Assembly: GCF_950023065.1 (NCBI RefSeq)
Contig: NC_088681.1
Span: 54,780,836 to 54,844,835 of the forward strand
Reading direction: 5' to 3'
Origin: Planococcus citri
Lineage: Eukaryota; Arthropoda; Insecta; Hemiptera; Pseudococcidae
Length of the DNA: 64,000 nt
Positions 58,660 to 64,000 of the stretch are shown in pieces (within the stretch, counting starts at the first letter, position 1; the number at the start of each line of letters is the position of its first letter). A model generated the notes under the pieces. The model saw nothing but the letters and a program-made list of their open reading frames with translations, ran no database searches and had not been told where the DNA came from. A program made the position numbers and the translations under genes.

Positions 58660-60480
58660 TCATCGCGTTTGAATTCCGCATTTAAACTTGTTGAAAATGA
58701 GAAATAAAATTATGCAAACTCCACCAGACAGGCTTTTCGAGTAATAGAAAGATTTCGAGATTGTCGTTTCGTGTTGCCCAGCCTCCGCACCGTCGTCTTT
58801 AGTCTTGTTTTTTTTTCCTACTCCGTTTTCGTATTTTTCACTATGTTCGTGCTGACGACGGAGTGTTTGGGTAAAATTTTTTTTTCCATTTAACGGATTC
58901 CGCGCTTTGGTGGTAAAATAAACGTTTAAGGTGGTTAAAATCAAAGTGCGAGTAATTGTAAGTGTATTTATTCCAGCTTCGCTTCATCGTAATTAATTTA
59001 TACGTCGATCGTCGAACGAACGCTTCGCTTATAATGAGATTTTACACAGGTAGATGAATTTAATGGTCGAAGACGTATTGGAATATGATTTTGCGGAAGC
59101 TGCGAGAATATCAAGTCGTAGTAGATAATTTGTCGAGCATTCGGAGTTTTCCTATCTGTGGAACTTGCCAGATGAGATGCGACCACAATATAACAAAACA
59201 ATATAATTTATAATGTTACATGGTTGATGATTCGAAGAACTACGAGTACAACATCGAGTCGTAGATAATTTGACGAATCGTCGCTTCGTGGTCTTGCACA
59301 TGGAATTTTCCTGCCAAAAGAAGGGTATGCAACCGAACATGTCGAAGGAAATTTCCTCAGTGAAATTCCATCACATCTTTGAGCTTTCAAGCTTTCAACG
59401 AGGTTTAGCTTGATGGGCAAATAAGGAGATGGTAAAGCGAAATAAATTAATGTACGTCTATAGTGATTATAAGTGGAAAGTTTTCCATTGGGAAAGCTTC
59501 CGAGATTTAGGTCACACCTTCGGTACTTATCAATTAGAGGTGATATACGTCACGATTTCGGTAAATCCTTTCGACTGACGATGAGTAGAGTATAAGAAAA
59601 TGTACAGAAAAAACGTCACAAAAAATATTTCAGAGCTCTAAATATTTACAGACTTCATGGTTGGTGTCCCCAACACGCTCAGTAGGCAAATTCCAGGATT
59701 AAGGTCACATAACTGCAACAAAAACTTTCGAAGTAGGGGAAAATATTCACCAAATTCGACTTAAGGCTTCAGGTTGACTAATGGTTAACTCGATTGTCAG
59801 AAAAATACTCCAATGAGACGTTCTAAATAATAAGAGGGAAGTTTTTGTCTGCTCGAAAATCTAGTTTCATGATGGGTGGGGGAGGGAGGTGGGGGTGAGG
59901 CACCCAAGTTAAAAAAATTGAACAAATTTTGGAATCTCTTCGTAGAAGTTTTTGAATAAAATATTCATCAAGTGGTTGATACACGTGCATGAGACTGTTC
60001 TTCCTTATTGGCTTTCTTGAGACCCCAAAAAATTAATTTTGATAAAAATGCAGTAAAACTATTTCAATCTTTTCCCATTTTTCTACCTTCGATCATTCTT
60101 TGCCACCAAAAAGATTTTTCCTTTCCCAAAATTATAATTTTATCAGGCTCAGGTATTAGATTTTTTCGAAATTTTGATATTTTAAGAGCAAGAAAACTGT
60201 AACTTGCGACAAATGTGCAGTTCATCAAGAGTGGAGGGGGAGGGGGCAACTTCAATAACTTTTTCAGGACGTCCACTATTTTTTCATAAATGAGATTTTC
60301 GATTCCAGGGTTTCTACCAAAATTTGATATTAAAAAATCGCGACTTTTTTTTCAGTAACCTCTCTCATTTTTCAACGATAAAAAAAACTGGGTTTCCAGT
60401 AAAGTCCACGTTTTTTTTTAGAGAGTTTTTGGTCAACTTTCAATTTTGTATTCCATGTGACATAAAAAAATTTTCTTGAT
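58660..60480. other. Non-repetitive then AT-rich DNA, no gene recognised
   Basis: 58660-59580 has balanced composition with no supported frame. From about 59860 G-rich boxes (GGTGGGGGAGGG-like) and A/T runs return. Confidence 0.4.
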
Positions 60481-60484
60481 TTTT

Positions 60485-60568
60485 GCGACCTTTTTCTCGA
60501 CTTTCGCGACCTTTTTCTCGACTTTCGCGACCTTTTTCTCAACTTTCGCGACCTTTTTCTCGACTTTC
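60485..60568 (+). repeat. 21-bp minisatellite, four copies
   Basis: GCGACCTTTTTCTCGACTTT(C) repeats four times head to tail (60485, 60506, 60527, 60548) with a single C-to-A change in the third copy, then decays into GTGACTGG. Confidence 0.9.
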
Positions 60569-60569
60569 G

Positions 60570-63310
60570 TGACTGGTAGACACCCTAAATTTTTTCATGA
60601 TTTGAGTCCAGCTTCTGAAAAAGAAGATTTTTTCGAAGATTGAAAAATAGCCTCTTCAAATACCCTTTTTGGTAAATTTTTTTTTCAATTTTAATGATTT
60701 TTTACTTTTGTTTCAAAAACCATGAAAAACTCATTTCGTAGAATCAATCACTAAGAAGACTTGACGAATGAATTCAAGTTCTCAGAAGTGACTCCCTCCC
60801 ATTTTTTGGCACGAAAAAAACCTATCATTTAGAAGAAATTTTTATCCTCCCTTTCAATTTTTATCCAACTTCATTCAAGTAAATTTTTCAAAAAATTTCC
60901 GAATTTCTGTTTTTTTTTTTTTTTATTCAACAAATATTCGCAATAAAACTCATTATTTGTTAGTCGATTTCTTAAAATGAGCTTTATACTTATAGGCTAC
61001 CTTCAAACTTCGATCAAATGTTCTCAGAAATGCCCCCCCCCCCACCTTCTCCTCCTCTTTCACAGAGAGTCTACAGTACATATATTTTTACGAACGTAAA
61101 TCACTAATTTTTCACCATCATTCAAAAAATATTTTCAGACAATTTCTGTCTTTTCCTCCTTATAAGTTCTTTCTACAATTTTTTTCTTTTTTTGATGAAA
61201 ATCATCTCCACCAAAATTTTTACTACTTTTTAGTCAAAATTGCTCAAAATTCGTTATTTTTTGAAATAATGACCAAATTGAAATCAAATTTCAAGTCTCC
61301 TGAGTATACAAACTGGTTATCTTCAGCTTCTTAGGTTTTCAGGGATGTTCGAGAATCAAAATTTTGATCAAATGAAAACTCTGAATTCTCCCAAAAAAGG
61401 CAATTTTTTGTGATAATTTCAAAAGTTCTTCAATTTTTAAATCAAATATGCCCCTCCTCCCACTGAAAAGACTGGCCTCACTTGACATCCCATCCTCCAT
61501 CACACATTCGAAGAAAAATAAATTTTCATCAATTCTTAAGATTTGACTAATCAAAATTTTAAAGTTCATGAGAATCACGACTGCACAAAAAAATCTACAA
61601 AAATGAGAAAATGATCAAAAGTGCATGAAGTTGAAGGATCGATGTTTCAAAAAGTAAAAAAAAAATTGAAAATTTTCAATATGGATTTAAAATGTAATTT
61701 TCAATTAAATTCGAAAAAAAATCAACTGCAAGAAATACCTCATCTTCAAAACTGAGAGAGCTGTTATAGCTGGAATTTTCCAGCCAGAAAGAAATTCCAG
61801 TTACGATATCTCACGTAATTTTGAAAATAGACCATTTCTTAGGACTCATTCTCATCTTTATTTTGACAAGTTACTCTGGAATTTATGGAAAAAAAATCAA
61901 TTAAATTTTTTTTTTGTGATCTTGATATTTCTTTAGTCGTTTTTTTCGACTGCTTCAAGTTTCATCGATTTTAAAAAATACGTAATTTTTGGTAGAAAAC
62001 TAAACTAGAGGGGAAAAGGTGCACAAAAAAATCAATCCACTCGCGACAACCATAATTTTACGTCGTACCTTCGATATAATTTATATTTCAGAGTAAAAAA
62101 AAATTCCCAAAAAAATAAAAATAGGCACACCACACCGAACAGATATTATACGAACAGGAAACGGAGACCATCTAGGCATAGAAGAGAGGGGGAACAAGGG
62201 TACCAGTAAATTAATTCAGGCAACCTTGAAGTAACCCGCATTCTTGATACCTGTGACTTCCTATAATGATAATCAAAATGGTCGAATTTTAATATTCGTC
62301 TTCGAATACCTATATATGAGAGATAGAGAAGCATATAGAAGAAATTCTATTCCACGAAACAGATACCTATATATGTAAGTTGGTACTTGATAGTTGATAC
62401 CTGAAAGACCCTGCGATTAATTCAGATCTCACACCGTATATTCTATAATTATACTCCTATCTTCTCGAATATACGTATAAAATGCTATATCAGATAAGAT
62501 AAACGAAGAGTCGAGAGAGGTACGTCTATAATATCATCGGTTCATCGACTTATAATCGTATCAGCATCTGAATCTCTCGCACCTACACACTGGCTGGCTA
62601 ATTGTTATTGTAAGTCGACGTCGAGAGTATTAAAAAAAAAATCGCCATCTATGACTCGAGTCGAAGGCAAAAAACCAGTATTGACCATCGTCGTCGATGA
62701 ACAGAGAATGGATGAGATGCATTTAACACTTAGGAGGTGTAAATGGCATGCAGACATTGACACGTTCAAGTTCATTTAGGTATACAGAGCACACAGAGCA
62801 CATCGAGTTATTCCGATCTGTTAGGAGTGGTAGGTAATTTTTACGTAATTGGGAGCATCTTAATCGATTAGAGAATTACGTGAAAGTTGCTTTAATCGAT
62901 AAAAACTAGTTTTCAGGTATCAACCTAATACCTCTATGGGTATGAGAAAGATAGGACACCACAGAGATAGTCAGATACGTACTGAAAATCTTCAGGTATA
63001 CATTTCGAATTCTCCGTAGGAACTATAAATTTATAGACGAGATTTTCGCACATGTTTATACAAATATGGATACGAATACGATTCTAAATTCGATTCGATA
63101 TACGCAGGTGAGAGGTAGAGAGGTATTTGTAAATATAGCCAAGCTTCAATTAATAGACGTGTATATCTTGGGCAACGCTCGGAGCAAATTTCGCAGACAA
63201 AAATCAACTCGAGACTATAGAGCCAGAGGTTTAGCTATAGTCTTGATTAGACATGCGGAATCAGACACTCAACATTACCCGAATCATTTAGTTGTCAGTT
63301 AAAACAAGCT
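60570..63310. other. AT-rich then balanced DNA, no gene recognised
   Basis: 60570-62030 is AT-run DNA with a 10-C run near 61033. 62040-63310 is balanced, CG-containing, non-repetitive DNA. No supported frame, RNA gene or repeat. Confidence 0.4.
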
Positions 63311-63313
63311 TGG

Positions 63314-63502
63314 TTGATGTTGATGGTGGACTTGAAAACGTTCGAGGTTCGATGTCAGATTGAAATTTGCGAATTCGCCGAATTACCGGGTTCAATGAGA
63401 GAGGAGGCGGAGAAGCAGGGGTCGAGTTTAAAGACTATGCTAAACGGTTTGGTAAATTCTTCCTACGGCGTTGTTGGTCTTTCTCGTCTACATGGTGTGT
63501 AA
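63314..63502 (+). CDS. Weak exon candidate
   Basis: A 62-codon open stretch (no ATG at its edge; first ATG at 63317) with good codon variety and the segment ELPGSMREEAEKQGSSLKTM. Possible acceptor TTGTCAG lies at about 63299 and donor-like GTGTGTAAG at 63496. A second frame overlaps from 63367. The product is not recognised. Confidence 0.2.
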   Translation: MMLMVDLKTFEVRCQIEICEFAELPGSMREEAEKQGSSLKTMLNGLVNSSYGVVGLSRLHGV

Positions 63503-63549
63503 GGTTATTACGTAAAATCACACCTCGTACACCTTCGATTATTTTTTAG

Positions 63550-64000
63550 CCAGTTTCACGTCTTAACCAGTAGTAAGAGGAATATGTTGCGAGATAGGTA
63601 ACGTAGACGTAAATCACCAGCAGGATATTCTTTTCGTGACCCTCGCAAAATTCTCGTGGTTTAATTTTATTTGAAAATTTTCAAAAAAATTGATGATTTT
63701 TTTTGTATTTATTTTGATAAATGGGGTTGGTAACACTGAATAAAATTTTAAAAACTTGATCAAAATAGAATTTAAAAATTTTAACAGTTGAAAAATACAT
63801 TATTTTTGTTGAAGGAAAGTTTTTCTTAAAAATTTTTTTTTTTTGAATGGCAACACTGTAAAATCACAAATAAGTATTCTCGGATTTCAGTGCAATTGAT
63901 ATTTACTGTTCTGACAGTGAAAAATTTCGTTCTTTATCATAACCTTAAATATAAGAAGACCTATCGTTTTATTTTAAAAAATCACTTTTGAAAATTTTTG
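63550..64000. other. AT-rich DNA to window end
   Basis: No supported feature. TTGGTAACACTG / TGGCAACACTG phrases near 63727 and 63848 suggest a diverged short repeat. Confidence 0.35.

Noticed and set aside
63400..63490. LVNSSYGVVG resembling polymerase motif B
   Set aside because: The lysine expected four residues before the asparagine is absent and no other polymerase motifs are near.
1..64000. tRNA and rRNA genes
   Set aside because: No GGTTCGANTCC-type B box in a cloverleaf context and no conserved rRNA segments were recognised by eye; a tRNAscan/Infernal run would settle it.

Overview
The window looks like nuclear DNA of an arthropod. It is strongly AT-rich, has long A/T homopolymers and poly-C/poly-G runs of 11-18 bases, lacks long open reading frames, and is packed with non-autonomous DNA transposons and tandem repeats. 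Frequent short TAGGTACCTA-like and TACGAGTA-like words remind me of hemipteran (aphid/mealybug-type) genomes, but that is an impression and not a demonstrated identity. I see no tRNA, rRNA, CRISPR array or bacterial-style operon. Almost everything is intergenic, intronic or mobile DNA.

Layout. 0.6-4.2 kb: a 3.5-kb foldback element with ~840-bp internally repetitive inverted arms and an apparent 9-bp target duplication, with further inverted repeats inside. About 6.0 kb: one short coding-like stretch that may be the last exon of a family-B GPCR. 7.7-8.0 kb: three 131-bp repeats. 9.3-18.5 kb: the most striking region, two multi-kb tandem arrays in mostly opposite orientation (124-bp and ~147-bp monomers). 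Both are built around the palindrome TCGTTCGCGAACGA, and they flank 2.7 kb of mostly unique DNA. 23.1-24.6 kb: a fragment of a viral/Polinton-type B-family DNA polymerase and a Tigger/pogo-like MITE. 31.3-33.3 kb: a cluster of small inverted-repeat elements.

33.6-38.5 kb: short reading frames on the minus strand that resemble a decayed multi-exon gene. They lie next to eight tandem ~250-bp repeats that themselves carry an exon-like frame, then to two further tandem families. 41.8-44.2, 47.5-49.1 and 55.2-56.4 kb: degenerate AT-rich quasi-repeats. 50.9-52.25 kb: a near-perfect 1.35-kb palindrome bounded by TTAA and CCC/GGG ends (piggyBac type). 56.6-57.2 kb: another TIR element. The rest is non-repetitive DNA of more balanced composition in which I can name no gene.

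There is no pathway to reconstruct. The common theme is inverted duplication at many scales, which could give hairpin transcripts, transposase-binding arrays or heterochromatin. Coding calls are weak except the polymerase fragment. All comparisons are by eye, and no database search was possible.
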